5,104 nt of DNA from JBHJOF01 sp050330055 (GTDB lineage Bacteria > Pseudomonadota > Alphaproteobacteria > Kiloniellales > JAKSDN01), in NCBI GenBank assembly GCA_050330055.1, contig JBHJOF010000320.1:1-5104 (forward strand), in the 5' to 3' direction. Each line of letters begins with the position of its first letter. Position 1 is the first letter of the stretch. The position numbers were made by a program, and so were the translations under genes. Under the pieces are notes generated by a model that was not told the origin of the DNA, did no database searches, and saw only the letters and a program-made list of their open reading frames with translations. This document shows, in pieces, positions 1 to 5,104 of this stretch.

Positions 1-16
1 CCGGGGAAGTCCCCGG
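1..16. repeat. 16-bp inverted repeat at window edge
   Basis: CCGGGGA and TCCCCGG form a perfect 7-bp dyad around a 2-nt centre; as RNA it would be a 6-bp stem closing an AAGT tetraloop. It lies where the end of the upstream gene (expected ftsZ) should be, so it could be part of a terminator, but a C/G-rich stretch follows rather than a T-run. The window begins inside or at the structure, so its full extent is unknown. It could also be chance in GC-rich DNA. Confidence 0.35.
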
Positions 17-43
17 CGCCCGCCCGGCCCGCCGCCTGGATTC

Positions 44-59
44 GTAACATACTGTAACA
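44..59 (+). promoter_or_regulatory. Tandem GTAACA boxes, possible response-regulator site
   Basis: GTAACA occurs at 44-49 and again at 54-59, exactly one helical turn apart, in the AT-richest part of the leader. Direct hexamers with 10-11 bp periodicity are the usual binding pattern of OmpR/PhoB-family response regulators. The pair ends 9 bp before the -35 element of the candidate lpxC promoter, a position suited to an activator contacting RNA polymerase. A GATTC (GANTC) methylation-type site abuts it at 39-43. The identity of the regulator cannot be told from this sequence. Confidence 0.4.
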
Positions 60-68
60 AAGAGTGAT

Positions 69-97
69 TTGAGCGCTCCGAGGGGGGCCCCTAAAGT
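69..97 (+). promoter_or_regulatory. Candidate lpxC promoter
   Basis: TTGAGC (69-74) and TAAAGT (92-97) are separated by exactly 17 bp. Each matches 4 of 6 positions of the sigma70 consensus. Transcription would start near 103-105, giving a leader of about 160 nt before lpxC. The spacer contains the palindrome GAGCGCTC (71-78, overlapping the -35) and the inverted repeat AGGGG-GG-CCCCT (81-92). Weak hexamers plus an upstream tandem box would fit an activator-dependent promoter. No transcript data are available here, and the upstream fts genes could also read through. Confidence 0.4.
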
Positions 98-100
98 CCC

Positions 101-112
101 ATTGGAGCCAAT
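101..112. repeat. Inverted repeat ATTGG-AG-CCAAT at predicted start of transcription
   Basis: ATTGG (101-105) and CCAAT (108-112) form a perfect 5-bp dyad over a 2-nt centre. Its centre (106.5) is 20 bp from that of AGGGG-GG-CCCCT (81-92, centre 86.5), about two helical turns. The loop is too short for an RNA hairpin, so a small operator for a dimeric protein is more plausible. It covers the predicted +1 of the lpxC transcript. It may also be coincidental. Confidence 0.25.
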
Positions 113-123
113 CTTTTGCCCGG

Positions 124-203
124 GGTCGGCTTGCGGCTGGAGGGAGATGGAGCTGGAGCCGACCGCCAGGTCTGGGGCAGATGGAACAGGCCGAAGGTCG
201 GCC
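124..203 (+). promoter_or_regulatory. lpxC leader with competing RNA stems
   Basis: Three segments can pair in mutually exclusive ways. Segment A (GGTCGGCT, 124-131) is perfectly complementary over 8 nt to segment B (AGCCGACC, 157-164). Segment C (GGTCGGC, 196-202) repeats A and is complementary to B over 7 nt. C also forms a local hairpin with GGCCGA (189-194) around an AGG loop, ending at 203. A:B, B:C and the local hairpin cannot all exist together, the arrangement typical of attenuators and RNA switches. It matches no riboswitch class I recognise. In GC-rich DNA some of this complementarity may be chance. Confidence 0.3.
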
Positions 204-221
204 ATTCCCTGGACGATGTAG
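147..221 (+). CDS. Possible 24-residue leader peptide upstream of lpxC (speculative)
   Basis: An ATG at 147 opens a 24-codon frame ending in TAG at 219-221. GGAGG (139-143) lies just upstream, although a 3-nt spacing to the ATG is shorter than ideal. The peptide begins MELEPTARSG and has no membrane segment or known motif. Its reading frame runs through pairing segment B and the 189-203 hairpin, and it stops 11 nt before the hairpin that precedes the lpxC ribosome binding site, so translation could affect folding. The product itself may not matter. It may also be a chance ORF; there is no homology support. Confidence 0.2.
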   Translation: MELEPTARSGADGTGRRSAIPWTM

Positions 222-232
222 CAGAGCATTAG

Positions 233-252
233 GATGCGCTGGCACGCGCATC
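233..252 (+). promoter_or_regulatory. 7-bp hairpin abutting the lpxC ribosome binding site
   Basis: GATGCGC (233-239) pairs perfectly with GCGCATC (246-252) around a TGGCAC loop. The stem ends immediately before the Shine-Dalgarno stretch at 253-260. It leaves that stretch single-stranded and is not followed by T residues, so it is more likely to influence ribosome loading or RNA stability than to terminate transcription. Confidence 0.45.
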
Positions 253-260
253 GGGGGAAG
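253..260 (+). promoter_or_regulatory. lpxC ribosome binding site
   Basis: GGGGGAAG ends 5 nt before the ATG at 266. The codon directly before this ATG (263-265) is an in-frame TGA, so no longer lpxC product is possible and the start is fixed by the sequence. Confidence 0.7.
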
Positions 261-265
261 TCTGA

Positions 266-1216
266 ATGAAGCTTTTGTACGGCACGGCGCCGGAGGTAGT
301 CCGGCAGCGGACCCTAAAGAACTCGATCCATTGCTCGGGCATCGGTGTGCACAGTGGCAAGAAGGTTGCCATGACGCTGCACCCGGCGCCAGCCGACAGC
401 GGCATCGTGTTCCGGCGCAACGACCTCTCCTCCGGGTCCGAGATCAAGGCCGAGTGGCACAACGCCATCGAGACGCCGCTCTGCACGACGGTCGTCAATG
501 CCGAGGGCGTGCGCTGCAGCACCGTCGAGCACCTGATGTCGGCCTTCCTCGGCTGCGGCATCGACAATGCGGTGGTCGAGCTCGACGCCGTCGAGGTGCC
601 GATCATGGACGGCAGCGCGGCACCCTTCGTGTTCCTGATCGATTGCGCCGGCAGCGTCGAGCAGGACAGCCCGCGCCGCGCCCTGCGCATTCTCAAGGAA
701 GTCACCGTGATCGACGGCGAGCGTTCGGCCTCGCTGGCGCCGGATGACGGCTTCTCGGTCCACTTCGATATCGACTTCGACAGCAGCGTCGTGGCACGCC
801 AGTCCTGGGGCGGTCGGCTGTGCGACGGGGTCTACAAGCGCGAGATCGCGCGGGCCCGCACCTTCGGCTTCCTGCACGAGGTCGATCGCCTGCGCGCCAT
901 GGGCCTGGCCCGCGGCGGCTCGCTCGACAACGCCATCGTCATCGACGGCGACAAGATCATGAATGAGGGCGGTCTGCGCTATCCGGACGAGTTCGTGCGC
1001 CACAAGGTGCTGGACTCGATCGGCGACCTGTTCCTGGCCGGCGGCCCGATCCTCGGCCGCTTCCACGGCATCCGGGCCGGGCATGCGCTGACCCTGCGCC
1101 TGCTGAACGCCGTGATGTCGGACCAGGACGCCTGGGAGTGGGTTGACCTGACGGGCGCCGGCGCGCTCTCGGGCGCCGCGGTGCCGCCGGTCCGCGCGGT
1201 GGCGGCCAGCGCCTGA
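266..1216 (+). CDS. lpxC: UDP-3-O-acyl-N-acetylglucosamine deacetylase LpxC
   Basis: A zinc-dependent cytoplasmic deacetylase that removes the acetyl group from UDP-3-O-acyl-GlcNAc, the committed step of lipid A synthesis. The 316-residue product is slightly longer than E. coli LpxC (305). Family landmarks are in order: RQRTLK (13-18), GIGVHSGKK (25-33), STVEH (85-89), PIMDGSAAPF (112-121), ARTFGF (197-202), EFVRHKVLDSIGD (242-254) and GHAL (272-275). By alignment with E. coli, the zinc ligands are His89, His246 and Asp250, and the catalytic residues Glu88 and His273; all are present. Residues 1-12 extend beyond the E. coli N-terminus, as in many alphaproteobacterial versions. The C-terminal tail ends PPVRAVAASA, unlike the enteric degron tail apart from being small and nonpolar. 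The gene has its own leader and is followed by a strong hairpin, so it is probably transcribed separately from bamD. Confidence 0.97.
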   Translation: MKLLYGTAPEVVRQRTLKNSIHCSGIGVHSGKKVAMTLHPAPADSGIVFRRNDLSSGSEIKAEWHNAIETPLCTTVVNAEGVRCSTVEHLMSAFLGCGIDNAVVELDAVEVPIMDGSAAPFVFLIDCAGSVEQDSPRRALRILKEVTVIDGERSASLAPDDGFSVHFDIDFDSSVVARQSWGGRLCDGVYKREIARARTFGFLHEVDRLRAMGLARGGSLDNAIVIDGDKIMNEGGLRYPDEFVRHKVLDSIGDLFLAGGPILGRFHGIRAGHALTLRLLNAVMSDQDAWEWVDLTGAGALSGAAVPPVRAVAASA

Positions 1217-1240
1217 CCCCGCCAATCAAGCGAATTCAAG

Positions 1241-1279
1241 CAGGAGCGGCGCCACCCCCGGTGGCGCCGCTTCTGATTT
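1241..1279 (+). terminator. Terminator-like hairpin after lpxC
   Basis: A 16-bp stem with a single G-U pair (1241-1256 with 1260-1275) closes a tight CCC loop; the core GCGGCGCC repeat is perfect. It begins 24 nt after the lpxC stop. The 3' side is only moderately T-rich (TTCTGATTT, including the end of the stem), weaker than a classical U-run, but the stem is very stable and the bamD promoter starts 20 nt later. It may also protect the lpxC mRNA 3' end. Confidence 0.7.
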
Positions 1280-1294
1280 GGGCCGCTCCCACGC

Positions 1295-1323
1295 TTGTGA
1301 GACTCCGGCCTTCGACCTATAGT
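1295..1323 (+). promoter_or_regulatory. Promoter for bamD-recN-ligA
   Basis: TTGTGA (1295-1300, preceded by C as in the alphaproteobacterial CTTG preference) and TATAGT (1318-1323, 5 of 6 consensus) are 17 bp apart. Transcription would start near 1330, giving a leader of about 50 nt. A GACTC (GANTC) site occupies the first five spacer bases (1301-1305), so CcrM-type adenine methylation could affect polymerase binding. The position directly after the lpxC hairpin supports a fresh transcription unit. This start site also rules out an in-frame TTG at 1325 as the bamD start. Confidence 0.6.
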
Positions 1324-1378
1324 TTTGCGCCATTCGGGGGTCACGCGGCCTCCTGCAGCGGGTGCCAAGAGAATCACC

Positions 1379-2221
1379 ATGAGCCGCTTGCTTCTGCCTG
1401 GATCAATCCTGCGCCTGGGACGTCTCGCGGCCGCCCTGGCCGTCGTGCTGTTGCTGGTTCCCGCCTGCAGCAGCAGTGACGACGACGACGCCTACGTCGA
1501 GCGCCCGGTCGAGGAGCTCTACAACGATGCGCTCGATGCCATGCTGGCCGGCGACTACATGCGGTCGGCACGCCTGTTCGACGAAGTGGAGCGCCAGCAT
1601 CCCTACTCCAACTGGGCCTCCAAGGCGCAGATCATGGCCGCCTTCGCCTACTACCAGGCCAACAGCTACGACGACGCGATCAACGCGCTCGATCGCTTCA
1701 TCCAGCTCCATCCCGGCAATCCGGACGTCGCCTATGCCTATTACCTGAAGGCGCTCAGCTACTACGAGCAGATCTCCGATGTGCGCCGCGACCAGAAGAT
1801 GACCGAGCGCGCGCTGCAGTCGCTCGACGAGCTGACGCGCCGCTTCCCCGAAAGCAAGTACGCGCGCGACGGCCTGCTGAAGATGGATCTGGCGCGTAAC
1901 CATCTCGCCGGCAAGCATATGGAGATCGGCCGCTTCTACCAGAACCACGGTGAGTATCTGGCGGCGATCAACCGCTTCCGCATGGTGGTGCAGGACCACC
2001 AGACCACGACGCACGTGCCCGAGGCGCTGCACCGACTGGTCGAGTGCTATCTGGCGCTGGGCCTGAGCGAGGAAGCGCAGGCCACCGCGGCTGTGCTCGG
2101 CCACAACTTCCCCGGCAGCCCCTGGTACACTGACAGCTACGCCCTGCTGACCGGCGTCGACCTGCGGCCGGAGGAAGACAAGCAGTCCTGGATAGCGAGC
2201 GTATGGAATTCCGTCTTCTGA
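1379..2221 (+). CDS. bamD: Outer membrane assembly lipoprotein BamD (ComL family)
   Basis: Periplasm-facing outer-membrane lipoprotein, an essential partner of BamA in folding and inserting beta-barrel proteins. The 280-residue product has a basic N-terminus, a hydrophobic core (about 16-28) and a lipidated Cys30 in L-V-P-A-C. The Pro at -2 departs from the usual lipobox. Ser at +2 fits outer-membrane sorting. An acidic SSSDDDD linker follows. From about residue 44 the chain is TPR-like helices: YNDALDAMLAGDYMRSARLF (48-67), HPYSNWASKAQ (74-84) and YYQANSYDDAINALDRFI (91-108), followed by the family's long YYLKALSYYEQI helix (121-132). It is longer than E. coli BamD (245). The ATG at 1379 is chosen because it gives a proper signal peptide and has an AAGAGAA purine stretch at 1367-1373; an in-frame upstream TTG would bury the signal. 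recN follows after 7 nt. Confidence 0.94.
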   Translation: MSRLLLPGSILRLGRLAAALAVVLLLVPACSSSDDDDAYVERPVEELYNDALDAMLAGDYMRSARLFDEVERQHPYSNWASKAQIMAAFAYYQANSYDDAINALDRFIQLHPGNPDVAYAYYLKALSYYEQISDVRRDQKMTERALQSLDELTRRFPESKYARDGLLKMDLARNHLAGKHMEIGRFYQNHGEYLAAINRFRMVVQDHQTTTHVPEALHRLVECYLALGLSEEAQATAAVLGHNFPGSPWYTDSYALLTGVDLRPEEDKQSWIASVWNSVF

Positions 2222-2228
2222 GGCGGAG

Positions 2229-3920
2229 ATGCTGGCCTCTCTCTCGATCCGCGACATTGTCCTGATCGACCGGCTCGATCTCACCTTCGCCGACGGGCTT
2301 TGCGTGCTGACCGGCGAGACCGGCGCCGGCAAGTCGATCCTGCTGGACGCGCTCGGACTCGCGCTCGGCGCGCGCGCCGACCAGCAGCTGTTGCGGCCCG
2401 GCGCCGCGCAGGCTTCGGTCGCCGCCGCTTTCGAGGTGCCGTCCGGCCATCCGGCGCACGCGCTGCTCGCCGAGCAGGGCATTGTCGCCGAGGAGGGCCA
2501 GATCGTGCTGCGCCGCGTGCTTGGCCGCGACGGCCGCGGCCGCGCCTTCGTCAACGACCAGCCGGTCAGCGTCGGCCTGCTGCGCAGCCTGGGCGACGGC
2601 CTGGTCGAGGTGCAGGGCCAGTTCGAGCAGCGCGGCCTGCTCGACGGCGCGCAGCACCGCGTGTTGCTCGACGGCTTCGCCGGGCTCGACGAGTCGGTAG
2701 GGCTGGTCGGCGGGCAGTGGCGCGCCTGGCGCGACGCTCTCGATAGGCTGGCCGAGGGCCGCGAGGCGGTCGAACGGGCCCGGACCGACGAGGACTTCCT
2801 GCGCCACGCCGTGGCCGAGCTCGACAGCCTGGCGCCGCGGCCCAGCGAGGAAGCCGCGCTCGCCGAGCAGCGCGGCCTGCTGATGCACCGCGAGAAGCTG
2901 GCCGAGGCGATGAACCAGACCATCACCGAGCTCACCGGCAGCAGCGGCCCAGGCGGCCGGGACGGCGGCGTCGAGCGGGCGCTCGCGACCGCCCGGCGCC
3001 TGCTCGAGCGGACCGCCGACAAGGCCGCCGGCCGGCTCGATCCGGTGCTGGCGGCGCTCGACCGCGCCGCCGCGGAGACCGAGGAGGCGCTGGCGCAGAT
3101 CAACGCGCTTTCCGCCGACCTGGAGACCGACGGCGGCGACCTGGCCCGCATCGAGGACCGCTATTTCGCGCTCAAGGAGCTGGCCCGCAAGCACGGCTGT
3201 ACGCCCGACGGGCTGCCGGCGCTGCGCGACGCCCTGGCCGAGCGCCTGCAGTCGATCGATGCCGGCACGACCCGCCTGGCCGAGCTGCAGCGCCGGGCCG
3301 AGGCGGCGCGCCGCGCCTACCTTGAGGCGGCCGAGGCGCTGAGCCGGGCCCGCGCCAAGGCGGCCGGTGCGCTGGCCAAGGCGGTCGACGCCGAGCTGCC
3401 GCCGCTCAAGATGGAGAAGGCGCGCTTCCACGTCCGGGTCGAGCGCCAGGCGGAGGAACGCTGGGGCGCCCAGGGCCTCGACCGCGTCGCTTTCGAGGTC
3501 GCCACCAACCCGGGCGCCGAGCCGGGCCCGCTCGGGCGCATCGCCTCGGGCGGCGAGCTGTCGCGCTTCCTGCTGGCGCTCAAGGTCGTCCTGGCCGCGG
3601 TCGGCCCGGCCACCAGCCTGGTGTTCGACGAGGTCGACAGCGCCGTCGGCGGCGCCACGGCGCACGCCGTGGGCGAGCGCCTGGAGCGCCTGGCGCGCGA
3701 TCGCCAAGTACTGGTGGTGACCCACAGCCCGCAGGTGGCGGCGCGCGGCGCCCATCACTGGCGCGTCCTCAAGGAGGCCGCCGGCAAGGACCGGGTGGCG
3801 ACCCGCGTCGGCCGGCTCAGCGCCGGCGAGCGGCGCGAGGAGCTGGCCCGCATGCTGTCCGGCGCCGTGGTGACCGACGAGGCGAGGGCCGCCGCCGACC
3901 GCCTGATCGGCGCCGCCTGA
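2229..3920 (+). CDS. recN: DNA repair protein RecN
   Basis: SMC-like ATPase recruited early to double-strand breaks, acting with RecA in recombinational repair on the nucleoid. The 563-residue length is normal for the family (about 550-560). The N-terminal head starts LSIRDIVLIDRLDLTF and carries the Walker A GETGAGKS (29-36). Residues of roughly 150-370 are Ala/Glu/Arg/Leu-rich and helical, the expected antiparallel coiled coil. The C-terminal head has the ABC signature SGGELS (440-445), Walker B LVFDEVD (464-470, Asp467/Glu468) and the His switch VTHSPQVAA (His499). The ATG is 7 nt after the bamD stop, and the AGGCGGAG between them spans the stop codon's last base, so translation is probably coupled to bamD. 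No GTTC-N7-GTTC LexA box of the alphaproteobacterial type is seen upstream of recN or at the bamD promoter, so SOS control is not evident. Confidence 0.96.
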   Translation: MLASLSIRDIVLIDRLDLTFADGLCVLTGETGAGKSILLDALGLALGARADQQLLRPGAAQASVAAAFEVPSGHPAHALLAEQGIVAEEGQIVLRRVLGRDGRGRAFVNDQPVSVGLLRSLGDGLVEVQGQFEQRGLLDGAQHRVLLDGFAGLDESVGLVGGQWRAWRDALDRLAEGREAVERARTDEDFLRHAVAELDSLAPRPSEEAALAEQRGLLMHREKLAEAMNQTITELTGSSGPGGRDGGVERALATARRLLERTADKAAGRLDPVLAALDRAAAETEEALAQINALSADLETDGGDLARIEDRYFALKELARKHGCTPDGLPALRDALAERLQSIDAGTTRLAELQRRAEAARRAYLEAAEALSRARAKAAGALAKAVDAELPPLKMEKARFHVRVERQAEERWGAQGLDRVAFEVATNPGAEPGPLGRIASGGELSRFLLALKVVLAAVGPATSLVFDEVDSAVGGATAHAVGERLERLARDRQVLVVTHSPQVAARGAHHWRVLKEAAGKDRVATRVGRLSAGERREELARMLSGAVVTDEARAAADRLIGAA

Positions 3921-3936
3921 CGGGAGCGCCACAGCC
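3921..3936 (+). promoter_or_regulatory. recN-ligA junction with ligA ribosome binding site
   Basis: The 16-nt gap contains GGGAG (3922-3926), 10 nt before the ligA ATG. There is no room for a promoter or terminator, which supports cotranscription with recN. Confidence 0.5.
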
Positions 3937-5104
3937 ATGAACGAGTCGCTCGCGGCATGGCCGCCGGACAAGCTGACGCTGGAGCAGGCTGCCGCCGAGC
4001 TGGCGCGTCTGGCCAAGGTCATCCAGCATCACGACCAGCTCTACTATCAGCAGGACGCGCCGGAGGTCTCCGACGCCGAGTACGACGAGCTGCGCCGGCG
4101 CAACGAGGCGATCGAGGCGCGCTTTCCCGAGCTGATCCGCGCGGACAGTCCCTCGCAGCGGGTCGGCGCCGAGCCGGTGGCCACCTTCTCGAAGGTCGCC
4201 CACAAGGTGCCGATGCTGTCGCTGTCGAATGTCTTCGACGACGACGAGGTGGCCGATTTCTGCGCCCGCATCCGCCGCTTCCTCAACCTGAAGGAGGGAC
4301 AACCGCTCGAGTTCCTGGCCGAGGCCAAGATCGACGGCCTGTCCTGCGCCATCCGCTACGAAAAGGGCAAGCTGGTGCAGGCCGCGACGCGCGGCGACGG
4401 CACCACCGGCGAGGACGTGACCGCCAACGTGCGCAGCGTCCGCGACGTGCCGAACAGCCTGAAGGGCCGCGGCTGGCCCGAGGTGCTGGAGGTGCGCGGC
4501 GAGGTCTTCATGCGCCGCGCCGACTTCGCGAAGCTGAACGAGGCGCAGGCCAAGGCGGAGCAGAAGATCTTCGCCAATCCGCGCAACGCCGCCGCCGGCT
4601 CGCTGCGCCAGCTCGATCCGAAGATCACGGCTTCGCGGCCGCTGCACTTCCTGGCCTATGCCTGGGGCGAGATCTCGGCGCCGCTGGGCAAGACCATGGC
4701 CGAGGTGCGCAAGCACTTCGCCGCCTGGGGCTTCCAGGTCAACGAGCCGGCGCGGCTCTGCCCCGATCTCGAATCCATGCTCGCGTTCTACAGCAAGGTG
4801 GCGGCCGACCGCCCGACCCTGGGGCACGACATCGACGGCGTGGTCTACAAGGTCGACCGGCTCGACCTGCAGGAGCGCCTGGGCTTCGTCAGCCGCGCGC
4901 CGCGCTGGGCGACCGCGCACAAGTTCCCGGCCGAGCAGGCCGAGACCATCCTGCACAAGATCACCATCCAGGTCGGCCGCACCGGCGCCCTCACCCCCGT
5001 CGCCAACCTGGAGCCGATCACCGTCGGCGGCGTCGTGGTTTCGCGCGCCACCCTGCACAACGAGGACGAGATCGCGCGCAAGGACATCCGCGATGGCGAT
5101 ACCG
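3937..5104 (+). CDS. ligA: NAD+-dependent DNA ligase LigA (5' part; runs off the window)
   Basis: Seals nicks in DNA using NAD+, joining Okazaki fragments and finishing repair; essential in most bacteria. About 389 codons are present of a family length near 670-700. Domain Ia has the NAD+-binding LYYQQDAPEVSDAEYDELR (35-53). The nucleotidyltransferase domain has the adenylated lysine in EAKIDG (Lys131), TRGDGTTGEDVTANV (from 151; Arg152), EVRGEVF (Glu189), DGVVYK (300-305) and HKFP (Lys329). These match E. coli Glu113, Lys115, Arg136, Glu173, Lys290 and Lys314 by alignment, so the ligase core is intact. IQVGRTGALTPVANLEPI begins the OB-fold, where the window ends; the zinc finger, helix-hairpin-helix and BRCT parts lie beyond. 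The start ATG is the first in-frame one after recN and gives the normal N-terminus. No internal stop or frameshift was seen. It is the last visible gene of the bamD-recN-ligA unit. Confidence 0.96.
   Translation, partial: MNESLAAWPPDKLTLEQAAAELARLAKVIQHHDQLYYQQDAPEVSDAEYDELRRRNEAIEARFPELIRADSPSQRVGAEPVATFSKVAHKVPMLSLSNVFDDDEVADFCARIRRFLNLKEGQPLEFLAEAKIDGLSCAIRYEKGKLVQAATRGDGTTGEDVTANVRSVRDVPNSLKGRGWPEVLEVRGEVFMRRADFAKLNEAQAKAEQKIFANPRNAAAGSLRQLDPKITASRPLHFLAYAWGEISAPLGKTMAEVRKHFAAWGFQVNEPARLCPDLESMLAFYSKVAADRPTLGHDIDGVVYKVDRLDLQERLGFVSRAPRWATAHKFPAEQAETILHKITIQVGRTGALTPVANLEPITVGGVVVSRATLHNEDEIARKDIRDGDT

Noticed and set aside
1..44. C-terminal end of ftsZ at the left edge
   Set aside because: None of the three plus-strand frames shows the conserved FtsZ tail (DIPAFLRR-like). 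One frame reaches TAA at 45-47 with a GEVPGARPARRLDS-like reading that I cannot assign to FtsZ.
181..747. 188-codon plus-strand frame overlapping the start of lpxC
   Set aside because: It overlaps lpxC in another frame for most of its length and is Arg-rich and low in complexity, with no good ribosome binding site. lpxC has full catalytic motif support.
1325..1378. Upstream in-frame TTG start for bamD
   Set aside because: It would precede the predicted transcription start (about 1330), lacks a Shine-Dalgarno and adds 18 residues in front of a normal lipoprotein signal peptide.
2161..2228. LexA/SOS box for recN
   Set aside because: I looked for GTTC-N7-GTTC before recN and in the lpxC-bamD gap; no such pair is present.
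3909..3930. GGCGC/GCGCC inverted repeat spanning the recN stop and ligA Shine-Dalgarno
   Set aside because: Only 5 bp with a long loop, in highly GC-rich sequence and partly within recN coding; easily due to chance, and not a convincing terminator.
1403..4022. Very long minus-strand open frames (1403-3151 and 1968-4022) opposite bamD and recN
   Set aside because: They lie opposite clearly recognisable BamD and RecN coding sequence. Their translations are low-complexity Ala/Arg/Gly/Ser-rich, as expected for antisense frames in GC-rich DNA, with no recognisable motif.
3817..5058. 413-codon minus-strand frame opposite ligA
   Set aside because: It is antisense to an intact, motif-rich LigA frame. 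Its composition (Leu/Ala/Gly/Arg/Asp runs) is that of a complementary-strand shadow.
1..5104. Mobile elements, CRISPR, tRNA/rRNA genes, phage or defence genes
   Set aside because: No long direct or inverted repeats, spacer-repeat arrays, structural RNA signatures or transposase/integrase-like proteins were seen; the window is conserved core chromosome.

Overview
The window is a high-GC stretch of bacterial housekeeping chromosome, with all genes on the + strand in the order lpxC, bamD (comL), recN, ligA. This order is the one usually found downstream of the ftsQ-ftsA-ftsZ division genes in Alphaproteobacteria. Together with the long, Rhodospirillales-like N-terminus of LpxC and the alphaproteobacterial style of BamD and RecN, it points to a free-living alphaproteobacterium, plausibly Rhodospirillales-like. 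That placement is inferred from gene order and protein character, not from a database search. I see no mobile element, CRISPR array, tRNA or rRNA.

Positions 1-265 are non-coding and less GC-rich than the genes. They look like an elaborate lpxC control region. In order they hold two GTAACA hexamers 10 bp apart, a candidate sigma70-type promoter (69-97), a small inverted repeat around the predicted transcription start, competing RNA stems that overlap a possible 24-codon leader ORF (147-221), a 7-bp hairpin touching the ribosome binding site, and then lpxC (266-1216). The end of ftsZ, the expected upstream neighbour, is not recognisable in the first bases.

lpxC is closed by a strong GC-rich hairpin (1241-1275). 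It is followed at once by a good promoter (TTGTGA-N17-TATAGT, 1295-1323), so bamD, recN and ligA probably form a separate transcription unit. bamD to recN is a 7-nt gap and recN to ligA is a 16-nt gap, with no terminator visible in either. ligA runs off the right edge inside its OB-fold domain.

Functionally, LpxC (committed step of lipid A synthesis) and BamD (outer-membrane protein assembly) both build the outer membrane. RecN (double-strand-break repair, SMC-like) and LigA (NAD+-dependent DNA ligase) maintain the chromosome. I found no new protein system. The points worth a second look are non-coding: the layered lpxC leader, the OmpR/PhoB-type direct repeat, and the clustering of GANTC (CcrM-type) sites in the two regulatory gaps.
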